The position numbers and the translations under genes are program-made. Of a stretch of 10,418 bases of DNA, positions 1 to 6,692 are shown in pieces. The DNA is from Chloroflexota bacterium (GTDB lineage: Bacteria; Chloroflexota; Dehalococcoidia; UBA1151; UBA1328), in the NCBI GenBank assembly GCA_002687335.1, contig NYZY01000019.1:1-10418 (forward strand), written 5' to 3'. Below the pieces are notes generated by a model that searched no databases, was not told the DNA's origin, and saw only the letters and a list, made by a program, of their open reading frames with translations. Position 1 is the first letter of the stretch. Every line of letters begins with the position of its first letter.

Positions 1-773
1 AGTTTACACAAAGAGGGCCTGATTCAGGTTCGATAGCCACAGCACTTGCAGAAGCTTATGAGGAGGCCTCGCTGAACTCTGACGTTAAATTTGCGATCCC
101 TACGCTTATGGGCAGTACACTGATTCATCAGACGATTGTGGGTCTTGAAGCTCAACGTCAACTTGCCGCAGTAGATGAAGCTCCCGATTATGTAATCGGA
201 TCTATCGGTGCAGGCTCTCATTTTGGAGGTCTTATCGCTCCATTCGTTCCCGCTAGGTTGCAAGGTAGGGATACCCGATTTATAGCGGTCGAAGAAGTGT
301 CGACGCCAAGCCTTACTCGTGGTGTTTATGCGGAAGAATCGGCAGATGCTGCTGGCCTCATGCCTCAAGTGCCCATGTATACGTTGGGGCGCGAGTATTC
401 ACCGCCAGGAGTGCTGGCCGGTGCTATGCGGTATCACGGAGTCGCTCCGATTGTTTCGGCACTATACAAAGAACAGTACATAGATGCTGTAGCGCATGGT
501 CAAATAGATTCGTATAGCGCAGGGCTGATGTTTACGCGTTCAGAAGGAATCGTTCTGTCACCGCATGCGATGTACACGGTCAAGGAAGTGATAGAGCAAG
601 CTCTTCGTTCGAAACTTTCTGGCCGTGAAGAAACGATCTTGTTCACTGTGACACCAGCGGTAACTTCTGAGTCGACCCCGTACGATTTATTGCTTGACGG
701 CGTTCTCCATGATGAACGACCGCAAGAGGCTTCGTTGAAGAAGTCGCTGGCAAGATTCATCCGCCGGAACTAA
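1..773 (+). CDS. TrpB2-like PLP-dependent enzyme, C-terminal part (5' end cut by window)
   Basis: The reading frame is open from base 3, so this is a partial gene; the ATG at 108 is internal. The protein follows the TrpB2 (second type of tryptophan synthase beta) plan: PDSGS, then IHQTIVGLEA, a phosphate-loop equivalent GAGSHFGG (nt 207-230), SLTRG, YTLG..Y.PP, AGAMRYHG and SEGI. The family is fold-type II PLP enzymes that condense or deaminate serine-like substrates; TrpB2 normally works without TrpA. The Schiff-base lysine lies upstream of the window. Several active-site motifs are changed: GGGSN reads GAGSH, the glutamate after EGI (PES in relatives) reads PHA, and the glycine-rich SGHGHFD near the C-terminus reads TPAVTSE (nt 651-671). 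The Thr could still hold the pyridine nitrogen, as Ser or Thr does in other fold-type II enzymes. Synthesis of tryptophan is therefore doubtful; a deaminase or a different beta-substitution is possible. Family assignment is firm, activity is not. Confidence 0.85.
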   Translation, partial: FTQRGPDSGSIATALAEAYEEASLNSDVKFAIPTLMGSTLIHQTIVGLEAQRQLAAVDEAPDYVIGSIGAGSHFGGLIAPFVPARLQGRDTRFIAVEEVSTPSLTRGVYAEESADAAGLMPQVPMYTLGREYSPPGVLAGAMRYHGVAPIVSALYKEQYIDAVAHGQIDSYSAGLMFTRSEGIVLSPHAMYTVKEVIEQALRSKLSGREETILFTVTPAVTSESTPYDLLLDGVLHDERPQEASLKKSLARFIRRN

Positions 774-925
774 TTCGCTGAGGATTTTGCGTTTCGAATT
801 TTGATCTTCGATGCTAAAGTTCCACATGTAATCATGTTTTTAGTCAATCCGGAGTGGTAGTTTCTCAGGTGGAACGAATCTGAAATGACATTCTGGATAA
901 TTTGCGCAAGTTTGTAATTACAGAA

Positions 926-933
926 CCCGGAGG
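926..933 (+). promoter_or_regulatory. Shine-Dalgarno site of E1 alpha gene
   Basis: CCCGGAGG lies 9 bases before the ATG at 943. It is one of the strongest ribosome binding sites in the window and fixes the start of the E1 alpha gene. Confidence 0.7.
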
Positions 934-942
934 CACTTACGG

Positions 943-1941
943 ATGGAAATCTCTAAAGAGAAACTGGAGTGGATGTACACCACCATGTACAGAATCCGTC
1001 GCTTCGAGGAGACGATGTTAGAGCAAACTTTCAAAGGGAACTCTATGGGTGTGACTCACCCATCAGATGGCCAGGAAGCACCACCAACTGGAGTCTGTGC
1101 TCACCTTACGGATAAAGACTGGATCGGTTCGACTCATCGAGGTCATGGTCACTGTATAGCCAAGGGCTTAGACACGCACGCTATGATGGCCGAGATTATG
1201 GGCAGGGCTACAGGTCAATGTGGAGGTAAGGGCGGTTCCATGCACATTGCAGATTTTTCAAAGGGCATGCTCGGTGCGAACGCGATAGTGGGAGCTTCTA
1301 TTCCGCTTGCTGTTGGAGCTGCGTTGACTGCCAAGTACAAAGGCATAGAAAATGAGTCGATTGGTGTGTCGTTCTTCGGTGATGGTGCTTCTTCACAGGG
1401 AGTTCTTCATGAATCGATGAATCTTGCATCAATATGGAAATTGCCAGTTATTTTTGCATGTGAAAACAACGGATATGCAGAAGCGACTCCCGCTTGGTAT
1501 TCGGTATCTGCGGACGATATAGCATCGCGTGCAGATGGTTACGGGATGCCTGGGGTTGTCGTAGATGGGATGGATGTTTTCGCAGTTTATGATGCTGCCG
1601 GTGAAGCTATAGCGCGGGCGAGAGCGGGGGAAGGGCCTACGTTCTTGGAATTAAAGACATATCGCTATCACGGTCACTTTCATGCTGATGATCCGAAGAA
1701 ATATCGTAAGCCAGATGAAGAAGAGCATTATCATGAGCGTGATGCTTTAAAAAATTTTGAAAAAAGAGTTACTAGTCAAAAATTGATGTCAGCGAAGAAA
1801 TTAAAATCTATTCGTGATTCCATTGAGCAGGAGATGCTTGATGCCGTCGAGTTCGCGTTGGATAGTCCTATGCCTGATATAGAAGCGCTTTACAGTGATG
1901 TTTATGTAAATTACTCAAATCCTATTTTGGGTCTTCGATAA
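943..1941 (+). CDS. 2-oxo acid (pyruvate/acetoin-type) dehydrogenase E1 component, alpha subunit
   Basis: The 332-residue protein is the thiamine-diphosphate-binding alpha half of an alpha2beta2 E1, which decarboxylates a 2-oxo acid (or cleaves acetoin) and hands the acyl group to lipoyl-E2. Visible signatures are HRGHGH (65-70), GGKGGSMH (94-101), the ThDP motif starting GDGASSQG (146-153) and closing with ENNGYA (174-179), and the conserved loop YRYHGH (240-245). Length is normal for the acetoin dehydrogenase/PDH E1 alpha family. The ATG at 943 has a strong Shine-Dalgarno. The beta subunit follows after 60 bases. No E2 or E3 gene is next to the pair, so these must be supplied from elsewhere. 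Substrate cannot be decided from sequence: pyruvate, acetoin and branched-chain 2-oxo acids are all possible; the closest look is to the AcoA/PdhA group. Confidence 0.93.
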   Translation: MEISKEKLEWMYTTMYRIRRFEETMLEQTFKGNSMGVTHPSDGQEAPPTGVCAHLTDKDWIGSTHRGHGHCIAKGLDTHAMMAEIMGRATGQCGGKGGSMHIADFSKGMLGANAIVGASIPLAVGAALTAKYKGIENESIGVSFFGDGASSQGVLHESMNLASIWKLPVIFACENNGYAEATPAWYSVSADDIASRADGYGMPGVVVDGMDVFAVYDAAGEAIARARAGEGPTFLELKTYRYHGHFHADDPKKYRKPDEEEHYHERDALKNFEKRVTSQKLMSAKKLKSIRDSIEQEMLDAVEFALDSPMPDIEALYSDVYVNYSNPILGLR

Positions 1942-1954
1942 CCACTATTTTGAT

Positions 1955-1993
1955 AATCAATACAATCAATTTATTCGTAATGCACGTAATGCA
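1955..1993 (+). repeat. Two successive 9-base-period repeats between E1 alpha and E1 beta
   Basis: AATCAAT occurs at 1955-1961 and 1964-1970 (9-base step). CGTAATGCA then occurs twice in perfect tandem at 1976-1984 and 1985-1993, ending eight bases before the E1 beta ATG. The leader has only a weak purine run (AAGAG, 1993-1997) as a ribosome binding site. Confidence 0.75.
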
Positions 1994-2001
1994 AGAGAAC
2001 A

Positions 2002-3072
2002 ATGACCACACACAATAAAATCAATCCTCTGGGCCCTGGGTATGAAGGAATATCCGGCAAAGAGCTGCGGTTTAGAGATGTATTTAGAGATACTTTGCGT
2101 GCCGAGATGAATCGCGATCAAGATGTCTTTTTGATGGGAGAAGATATATCAGGAGGATTTGATCGTGACACGAAAGAGCCACTGGACGCTTGGGGAGGTC
2201 CTTTTGCTGCGACGAAAGGATTGGTCCAGGAATTTGGACCAGAGCGCATCAGGGATGCTCCGATATCTGAGGCAGGGTTTGTTGGCGCAGCAGTAGGTGC
2301 GGCTTTGACAGGATTACGACCTGTTGTTGATCTTATGTATTTTGATTTTGTCACCGTGGCTTATGACCAGTTACTGTCGAACGCAGCAAAAAGTCGTTAT
2401 ATGTTTGGTGGCCAAACACGTGTGCCGATGACGTTATTTGCAAGATCAGGTGCTGGAACCGGTCACGCTGCTCAGCACTCTGAAAGTTTTTACTCGATGC
2501 TTGCACACATCCCTGGGATGAAAGTCGTCGTTCCATCAGATCCTTACTCGGTGAAAGGGCTTTTGGCTGCAGCCATTCGTGATGATGATCCGGTATTTCT
2601 TGTAAACGACAAGAAACTGATTAATCTCACGGGATTTGTACCAGATGAAGATTACGTTATAGAGCTAGGGAAAGGACGTTACATGCAACGTGGTGATGAC
2701 GTTACCTTGGTAGGGATGTCATATACGTCTGTAGTTTGTGAACAAGCTGCTGGGCAGTTAGCTGATGCGGGAATTAAGGCTGAGGTGATTGACATGATGT
2801 CGCTTTCTCCATTTGATGAAGATATCCTGCTCGAGTCGGTTCAAAAAACAAATAACGTGGTGATTGTCGACGAAGATACTCCACGTGCTTCCATGGCCTC
2901 AGAATTCGCAGCTGTCATTGCTGACAAAGCATTCGACCATCTAGATGCACCAGTTAAACGTGTAACTGGACCACACTCTCCAGTTCCTTACAACAAGGGA
3001 CTGGAAAACGCCTTTATGCCTCAGCCTGAAGATGTAGTAGGTACCGTTCGGAATATGTTGGGACGCGACTAA
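2002..3072 (+). CDS. 2-oxo acid (pyruvate/acetoin-type) dehydrogenase E1 component, beta subunit
   Basis: The 356-residue protein is the transketolase-like beta half of the E1 heterotetramer. It shows LMGEDI (44-49), the DAPISEAGFVG block (85-95) with Glu90 as the expected contact to the thiamine aminopyrimidine, the GxGxxHxxQHSE block with His159, VVVPSDPYSVKGLL (175-188), and a C-terminal transketolase domain with DMMSLSPFD and ending VPYNKGLENAFMPQ. Residues about 50-68 form a short charged loop before GGPFAATKGL that is longer than the usual GGVFGVTKGL context. The segment usually written PVIFFEHK reads PVFLVNDKK here. It is co-transcribed with the alpha subunit. Its TAA overlaps the TAG of the opposite-strand aldolase gene. 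The start ATG has only a weak Shine-Dalgarno, behind a tandem repeat. Confidence 0.93.
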   Translation: MTTHNKINPLGPGYEGISGKELRFRDVFRDTLRAEMNRDQDVFLMGEDISGGFDRDTKEPLDAWGGPFAATKGLVQEFGPERIRDAPISEAGFVGAAVGAALTGLRPVVDLMYFDFVTVAYDQLLSNAAKSRYMFGGQTRVPMTLFARSGAGTGHAAQHSESFYSMLAHIPGMKVVVPSDPYSVKGLLAAAIRDDDPVFLVNDKKLINLTGFVPDEDYVIELGKGRYMQRGDDVTLVGMSYTSVVCEQAAGQLADAGIKAEVIDMMSLSPFDEDILLESVQKTNNVVIVDEDTPRASMASEFAAVIADKAFDHLDAPVKRVTGPHSPVPYNKGLENAFMPQPEDVVGTVRNMLGRD

Positions 3073-3959
3073 CCAACCGGCATTTTACGTTGAGTGATTT
3101 CGCGTCCAATTTTTGCCATTTCTTCCCCACCTGCGAAAATGTGTGTCCCTAAATCCATCAGTTTTCGTACTTTCTGTTCTTCGGTCATGCTTGGGTCATT
3201 CCAAGAACATAGAAACTTCAGGTCGTTAGCATCACAGGCAGCCTTGATACGTTCCCTAATGAGATTCATTTCTTCGATGTAAGGTGGGCCATTTGCGTTG
3301 GTGAATCCAAATGACATGCCCATGTCACTCGGCCCCCATTCGGCGAAAGCGAGACCGGGCACACGGCATATAGCATCGGCGTTTGCAGCCGATTCCTGAT
3401 TTTCCAGTTTTACACCCAGAAATAATTCTCCATTGGGATTGAGAGGCCAAGGATCCGCAATGTTGACATATTCTTGTGCGTCAATACCCCAGATTTCGGC
3501 AGGTTTTACTTGTCCTCCGGCTCCTCTCTGCCCTTCTCCAAGGCTTTCTCGACCGGACTTGTGAAATGGGTACCTGCACTCTTCGATAAAAGCGCGAACC
3601 GCGTCAGCCTGCCGCGCATGTGTAAGCAATATTCCGTGAACTCCAGCTGAAAGTAGTTGTCTTATTTGCCAAGCGTTGGCTCTCACCTCCGAAGCTGTAC
3701 GGCCATTTGCAGGTAGTGTCGCGATGATCGCAGGTGTTCGATGTCCTGCTTTGGTTGGCCCGTTATCAACTAAACCTTTCATAAAAGAAATCAGTCCAGC
3801 GACGTTGAAAGCACCGTGCTCAAATTCGGGGATCAAGAAGTCTGCCCAGGTGCTGGCTTGCTTTAATCCGTTTTCGTAAGTCAAATCACCGGCGCTGGTG
3901 TAATAGATTGGCTCTTTGGATTCAATAAGTTCGATTACTCGGTTTATTCTTTTAGCCAT
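3069..3959 (-). CDS. HpcH/HpaI-family class II aldolase (2-oxo acid aldolase type)
   Basis: The 296-residue protein has the phosphoenolpyruvate/pyruvate-domain TIM-barrel pattern of HpcH/HpaI enzymes, which cleave hydroxy-oxo acids into pyruvate (or an oxo acid) plus an aldehyde using a divalent metal. PEFEHGAFN (44-52) holds the expected catalytic His48; KLENQE (184-189) supplies metal-ligand Glu186; and EWGPSDMGMSFG (207-218) supplies metal-ligand Asp212. Between RYP (129-131) and the middle of the barrel is a Gly/Arg-rich loop (about 133-150) longer than the usual PPxGxRG segment. The block where relatives have an active-site Arg reads IIATLPANGR, so that Arg may be shifted or replaced. 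The start ATG has only a purine-poor leader. It is transcribed alone, toward the E1 beta gene. Natural substrate is unknown; citramalyl-CoA/malyl-CoA lyase relatives are a less likely alternative. Confidence 0.88.
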   Translation of the reverse strand: MAKRINRVIELIESKEPIYYTSAGDLTYENGLKQASTWADFLIPEFEHGAFNVAGLISFMKGLVDNGPTKAGHRTPAIIATLPANGRTASEVRANAWQIRQLLSAGVHGILLTHARQADAVRAFIEECRYPFHKSGRESLGEGQRGAGGQVKPAEIWGIDAQEYVNIADPWPLNPNGELFLGVKLENQESAANADAICRVPGLAFAEWGPSDMGMSFGFTNANGPPYIEEMNLIRERIKAACDANDLKFLCSWNDPSMTEEQKVRKLMDLGTHIFAGGEEMAKIGREITQRKMPVG

Positions 3960-3979
3960 CTTTTTACTTAATCCTCAGT

Positions 3980-4034
3980 TTTAGCTTTAGCGAATATTCG
4001 GCTTTAGTTTTTGATCGAGTAGAAATTGTTCTAC
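3980..4034. promoter_or_regulatory. Dyad-rich candidate operator region between divergent genes
   Basis: The 202-base gap between the aldolase (-) and the NTF2-like gene (+) holds two dyads. CGAATATTCG (3991-4000) is a perfect 10-base palindrome flanked on both sides by the direct repeat GCTTTAG (3984-3990 and 4001-4007). GTAGAA/TTCTAC (4019-4024, 4029-4034) is a 6-4-6 inverted repeat. TTTAG occurs three times (from 3980, 3986 and 4003). Position between two outward-facing genes suggests regulator binding sites; neither dyad has a T-run typical of terminators. No clear -35/-10 pair could be chosen. Confidence 0.4.
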
Positions 4035-4146
4035 ATGTGCATGCGTGATCTTAGTCCTATAACTGCTAATTGATAGTCCTTGAAATATCTGAATTTTCGT
4101 ATATTGATTACCTACAGAAATGAGTGTGGGTCACCGTCGCAAAGTC

Positions 4147-4154
4147 AGTGGAGG
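4147..4154 (+). promoter_or_regulatory. Shine-Dalgarno site that fixes a TTG start
   Basis: AGTGGAGG ends 7 bases before TTG 4162. No ATG or GTG lies in frame near it, so this site selects the TTG as start of the NTF2-like gene. Confidence 0.7.
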
Positions 4155-4161
4155 TTGAATA

Positions 4162-4587
4162 TTGAATAAATCATCTTTAGAAGCGGTGGAGTCATTTGAA
4201 CGATGGGCTGCAGCGTTCAACTCGCGAGATGCTGACGCCATGATTGAGGAAATGCATTTTCCGCATATGCGCCTGGCTGGTAACGAGTTCCAGACATGGG
4301 TGACGGCCGAAGAATTTCGTGATCCGCAAGACCAGATGACAAAGATGTTACAGGATGAAGGTTGGTACGTTACTGTCACAAAGTCTATAACGGCTGTTCA
4401 GTCAAGCGACCAAAAAGTGCACTTAGTAATTCGCCAGTCTAGGCAGCGTAAAGATGGGACTGAGTACAACGGTTTCGACACGATGTGGGTTTTCACGAAA
4501 ATTAAAGGCAAATGGGGAGTCCAGTTTCGTTCATCTTTCTTAGCTAACGCTGTTCATGGAGTCGGCGCAAGCAGGCCTCAATTTTAA
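4162..4587 (+). CDS. NTF2-like / SnoaL-like small protein
   Basis: The 141-residue protein resembles the NTF2-like cone fold of SnoaL/DUF4440 proteins: an N-terminal amphipathic helix pair (VESFERWAAAFNSRDADAM, 9-27), followed by FPH.RLAGN and strands that end in DTMWVFTKIKGKWGVQFRSS (105-124), where the W..T....W..... pattern of the last strands is typical. Such proteins act as small-molecule isomerases, hydrolases or plain ligand-binding subunits, and function cannot be read from the fold. No signal peptide is present, so it is cytosolic. TTG is the start, chosen by the strong Shine-Dalgarno. It stands alone on this strand, divergent from the aldolase and ending 5 bases from the convergent DinB-like gene. 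Confidence 0.75.
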   Translation: MNKSSLEAVESFERWAAAFNSRDADAMIEEMHFPHMRLAGNEFQTWVTAEEFRDPQDQMTKMLQDEGWYVTVTKSITAVQSSDQKVHLVIRQSRQRKDGTEYNGFDTMWVFTKIKGKWGVQFRSSFLANAVHGVGASRPQF

Positions 4588-4592
4588 GTTAG

Positions 4593-5141
4593 TTACGAAA
4601 ATTTAGAACTGTACAAACCACGTATATAGGCTATATGCCCCGTGTGTTGTCCGTTTTCCACTGGGAGTCGACCTAATACCCAAAGTAAAGTGGGTGCTCG
4701 ATCGGGCGCATGCGACCATATTTCAGGGCGTTTGCTAGTCAGCATTTCATTCGATATCTGTTTGATGGCAGGGATTAAAAGATTCCTGGATACTTGCCAA
4801 TATTCGGTGACTTCCTCTACTTCAAGATCAGGAAAGTTTCTGACTTGATCAATCGAATCTCCTGCTCCATTCCGTTCAGCATCGATTCCTAGTCGGTTGG
4901 CCCAACCACCTTCGATCCATGCACTTTCTCCACCTCCTCTTAGATACCAGCCCCACATGTCTTCCATTCTTCCGATGTGCCAAAGTATCCATAGTATGTG
5001 GTTTGACTGCGGCGTCGGCATCCAACGTGCCTCTTTAATACTAAGTCCCTCAATGGCTTTCAATAATTGACGACCATAGTCGTCTATTGATTGTAGGGTT
5101 ACATCTCGATGATCTAGGTGGTTCAAGACGTGCCCTGGCAT
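4593..5141 (-). CDS. DinB-like (DinB_2/YfiT superfamily) putative metalloenzyme
   Basis: The 182-residue protein has the four-helix DinB pattern. Helix 1 is around residues 17-32, followed by the SNHILWILWHIGRME block (46-60) with metal-ligand candidate His55. The C-terminal block VENGQHTGHIAYIRGLY (161-177) corresponds to the family pattern H-x3-H-x-G-Q. In that alignment the last histidine is His166, while the first ligand position is Glu162 and the usual Gln is His169, so the canonical three-His site is altered. Family members include thiol-dependent S-transferases (bacillithiol, mycothiol) and many of unknown role. The ATG at 5141 lies inside the end of the upstream DUF971 gene (19-base overlap) with no Shine-Dalgarno, so translation is probably coupled to that gene. 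The TTG at 5126 is an alternative start. Confidence 0.8.
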   Translation of the reverse strand: MPGHVLNHLDHRDVTLQSIDDYGRQLLKAIEGLSIKEARWMPTPQSNHILWILWHIGRMEDMWGWYLRGGGESAWIEGGWANRLGIDAERNGAGDSIDQVRNFPDLEVEEVTEYWQVSRNLLIPAIKQISNEMLTSKRPEIWSHAPDRAPTLLWVLGRLPVENGQHTGHIAYIRGLYSSKFS

Positions 5142-5443
5142 ATTACGGCATTATCGTTTTCTGAAAGTCTCAGAAGCTTCTCGAAAGGGTATATGCCTGA
5201 ATTGTGTCCGTCGGTCCACAAGAACTGCAACGCATATTTGCCCACTTCGAGATATTCGACAGCGATTATGTCTTCAGGGACGGCTGCAACGTTGAGTATC
5301 GGTCGGCCTGTCATTTCTTCGACGCAGGCGGCACAAGCACACTGCAAGCGTAGATATCGATACGGATATGTGCATGTCTGGTTGTTGTCCCAGGCTATCT
5401 GTACGCCGACACCAGTCATTTCGATTTGTGCTGGGACAGTCAT
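5123..5443 (-). CDS. DUF971 (gamma-butyrobetaine hydroxylase-like N-terminal domain) protein
   Basis: With the ATG at 5443 this is a 106-residue single-domain DUF971 protein. Key patterns are IAWDNNQTCTYPYRYLR, the cysteine cluster CACAAC (Cys35, Cys37, Cys40) followed by VEEMTGRP, and VGKYALQFLWTDGHNSGIY (67-85), ending with a FEKLLRL helix. Single-domain members are often found near Mrp/ApbC-type or ferredoxin-related genes, and the Cys motif suggests zinc or iron-sulfur binding; this is inference. A GTG at 5488 would add 15 residues of poor family similarity; I prefer 5443, with AGGAG at 5457-5461 on the minus strand, 13 bases upstream (rather far). The next ATG (5419) is also possible. 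It forms a two-gene unit with the DinB-like gene. Confidence 0.85.
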   Translation of the reverse strand: MTVPAQIEMTGVGVQIAWDNNQTCTYPYRYLRLQCACAACVEEMTGRPILNVAAVPEDIIAVEYLEVGKYALQFLWTDGHNSGIYPFEKLLRLSENDNAVICQGTS

Positions 5444-5530
5444 TATCAGTTTTCTGCTCCTAGAGACCCCACGTTTTTGTAAGATCACTGAAATAATGTT
5501 TTTTGTTGATAGCAGCTTAATCTGGGTAGA

Positions 5531-5554
5531 TGAACTTCTTTGAAGTAAACTTCA
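5531..5554. promoter_or_regulatory. Operator-like cluster of inverted GAAGT/ACTTC half-sites
   Basis: In the divergent DUF971/MocA intergenic region three half-sites lie close together: ACTTC (5534-5538), GAAGT (5542-5546) and ACTTC (5549-5553). The last two form TGAAGT-AA-ACTTCA (5541-5554), a 6-2-6 inverted repeat, and the first two a 5-3-5 repeat. The two ACTTC copies are 15 bases apart. It sits just upstream of a possible promoter for the MocA-like gene, so a repressor or activator site is likely but unproven. Confidence 0.4.
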
Positions 5555-5560
5555 GGATTA

Positions 5561-5588
5561 TTGATCTTTTTTCGATGATTTATATAGA
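5561..5588 (+). promoter_or_regulatory. Possible sigma-70-type promoter of MocA-like gene
   Basis: TTGATC (5561-5566) and TATAGA (5583-5588) are separated by 16 bases, each matching four of six consensus positions. The ATG is 42 bases downstream with AGGGGA (5615-5620) as ribosome binding site. The sequence is AT-rich, so chance matches are likely. Confidence 0.25.
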
Positions 5589-5630
5589 TTCGTGGCTAGT
5601 ATAGAAATTAATTTAGGGGATTAACGCCAA

Positions 5631-6692
5631 ATGGCAAACGACACGATAAAAGTAGGTTTTGTAGGGGCTGGCGCCAACACGGCTCTACGTCACATTCCAG
5701 GGCTCAGGTCGCAACAAGGCGTTGAATTAGCTGGTGTTGCCAATCGAACTATTGAGTCCAGTCAGACAGCTGTTGATAAATTTGAACTGGGAGAGGCATA
5801 TCCGACTTGGTTGCACTTGATTGAAGATCCAGAAATTGATGCGATATGTATCGGTACTTGGCCATACATGCACTCAACAATCACGTTAGCAGCGCTTGAT
5901 AACGGGAAGCATGTGTTGTGCGAAGCGCGAATGTCGATGAACAGTTTGGAGGCTCGGGATATGTACGCAGCATCGGTTGCTAATCCTGACCTTACTACTC
6001 AGATCGTACCGCCTCCACATCTGATGGCTTGTGAAAAGCACTTGATGGATTTAATCGCAGACGGTTTTATAGGTGAAGTGGTGAATGTGAATATACGGGT
6101 TACAGACGGCAGTTCGTACCCGGATTCTGATACAGAAGCACACTGGCGACAAATGCGAGAGTTGTCGGGTAATAACGTTATGACTACTGGCATATGGTAT
6201 GAGAATTTGATGCGGTTAGTCGGTACTGCTAGTTCAGTGTCTGCGAACGCCCAGATCGTTGTTCCTTATCGTCGGAGTTGGGACGGTAATCGTTATCCCA
6301 TGACCATTCCAGACCAGCTTGATGTGATCTACTCACTTGCTGGAGGTGGTTCAGTCAACATGACTGTCACAACGGTTTCCGGATCATTTGCACCACCGAC
6401 AGAGATATGGATATTTGGTACGGAAGGTACCTTAAGGATCGAAGTTAATGGCCTAGACGTAGATCCTAAAGTTACCGGGGCACGCAAGGGTGACCAGGTT
6501 ATGTCCGAAATTGTCGTGCCAGATGAAAAGCGTGGTAGCTGGCGGGTTGAGGAAGAATTTATTAACGCTATCCGGGGAATCGAACCAGTAACGCGGTCCA
6601 ATTTTACGGATGCGCTCAAGTACATGGAATTCACCGACGCTGTTCAACAGTCATGGCAGACTGGAAAACGAGTGTACTTACCCGGCCTGTGA
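5631..6692 (+). CDS. Gfo/Idh/MocA-family protein with replaced catalytic residues
   Basis: The 353-residue protein has the two-domain Gfo/Idh/MocA plan. The N-terminal Rossmann fold carries the NAD(P) loop GFVGAGANTALRHIPGL (9-25), then IDAICIGTWPYMH and GKHVLCE. The C-terminal alpha/beta domain begins around residue 125 and includes FIGEVVNVN and FGTEGTLRIE. Family members normally oxidise or reduce sugars, inositols or related hydroxy compounds. Here the EKP motif with catalytic Lys reads EAR (98-100), and the block normally reading DxGxH has T185 in place of Asp and W189 in place of His (TTGIWYEN). The NAD pocket looks intact, so the protein may bind cofactor yet do different chemistry or act as a non-classical member. 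Start ATG has AGGGGA (5615-5620) 10 bases upstream. It stands as a single gene before the pxp operon, after a 141-base gap. Confidence 0.88.
   Translation: MANDTIKVGFVGAGANTALRHIPGLRSQQGVELAGVANRTIESSQTAVDKFELGEAYPTWLHLIEDPEIDAICIGTWPYMHSTITLAALDNGKHVLCEARMSMNSLEARDMYAASVANPDLTTQIVPPPHLMACEKHLMDLIADGFIGEVVNVNIRVTDGSSYPDSDTEAHWRQMRELSGNNVMTTGIWYENLMRLVGTASSVSANAQIVVPYRRSWDGNRYPMTIPDQLDVIYSLAGGGSVNMTVTTVSGSFAPPTEIWIFGTEGTLRIEVNGLDVDPKVTGARKGDQVMSEIVVPDEKRGSWRVEEEFINAIRGIEPVTRSNFTDALKYMEFTDAVQQSWQTGKRVYLPGL

Noticed and set aside
24..368. Open frame on the minus strand opposite the TrpB2-like gene
   Set aside because: Shadow of the real gene; no family resemblance, and the plus frame is clearly TrpB2.
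814..843. Possible terminator after the TrpB2-like gene: ACATG-TAAT-CATGT (824-837) followed by five T
   Set aside because: The stem is only 5 AT-rich base pairs, and the extended CTAAA/TTTAG pairing needs a large uneven loop; too weak to call.
774..942. Promoter for the E1 genes in the 169-base gap
   Set aside because: TTGATC at 801 has no acceptable -10 at 16-18 bases; transcription could also continue from the TrpB2-like gene.
5118..5543. Plus-strand open frame across the DUF971 gene
   Set aside because: Its product has no recognisable motif, while the minus frame gives a well-conserved DUF971 domain.
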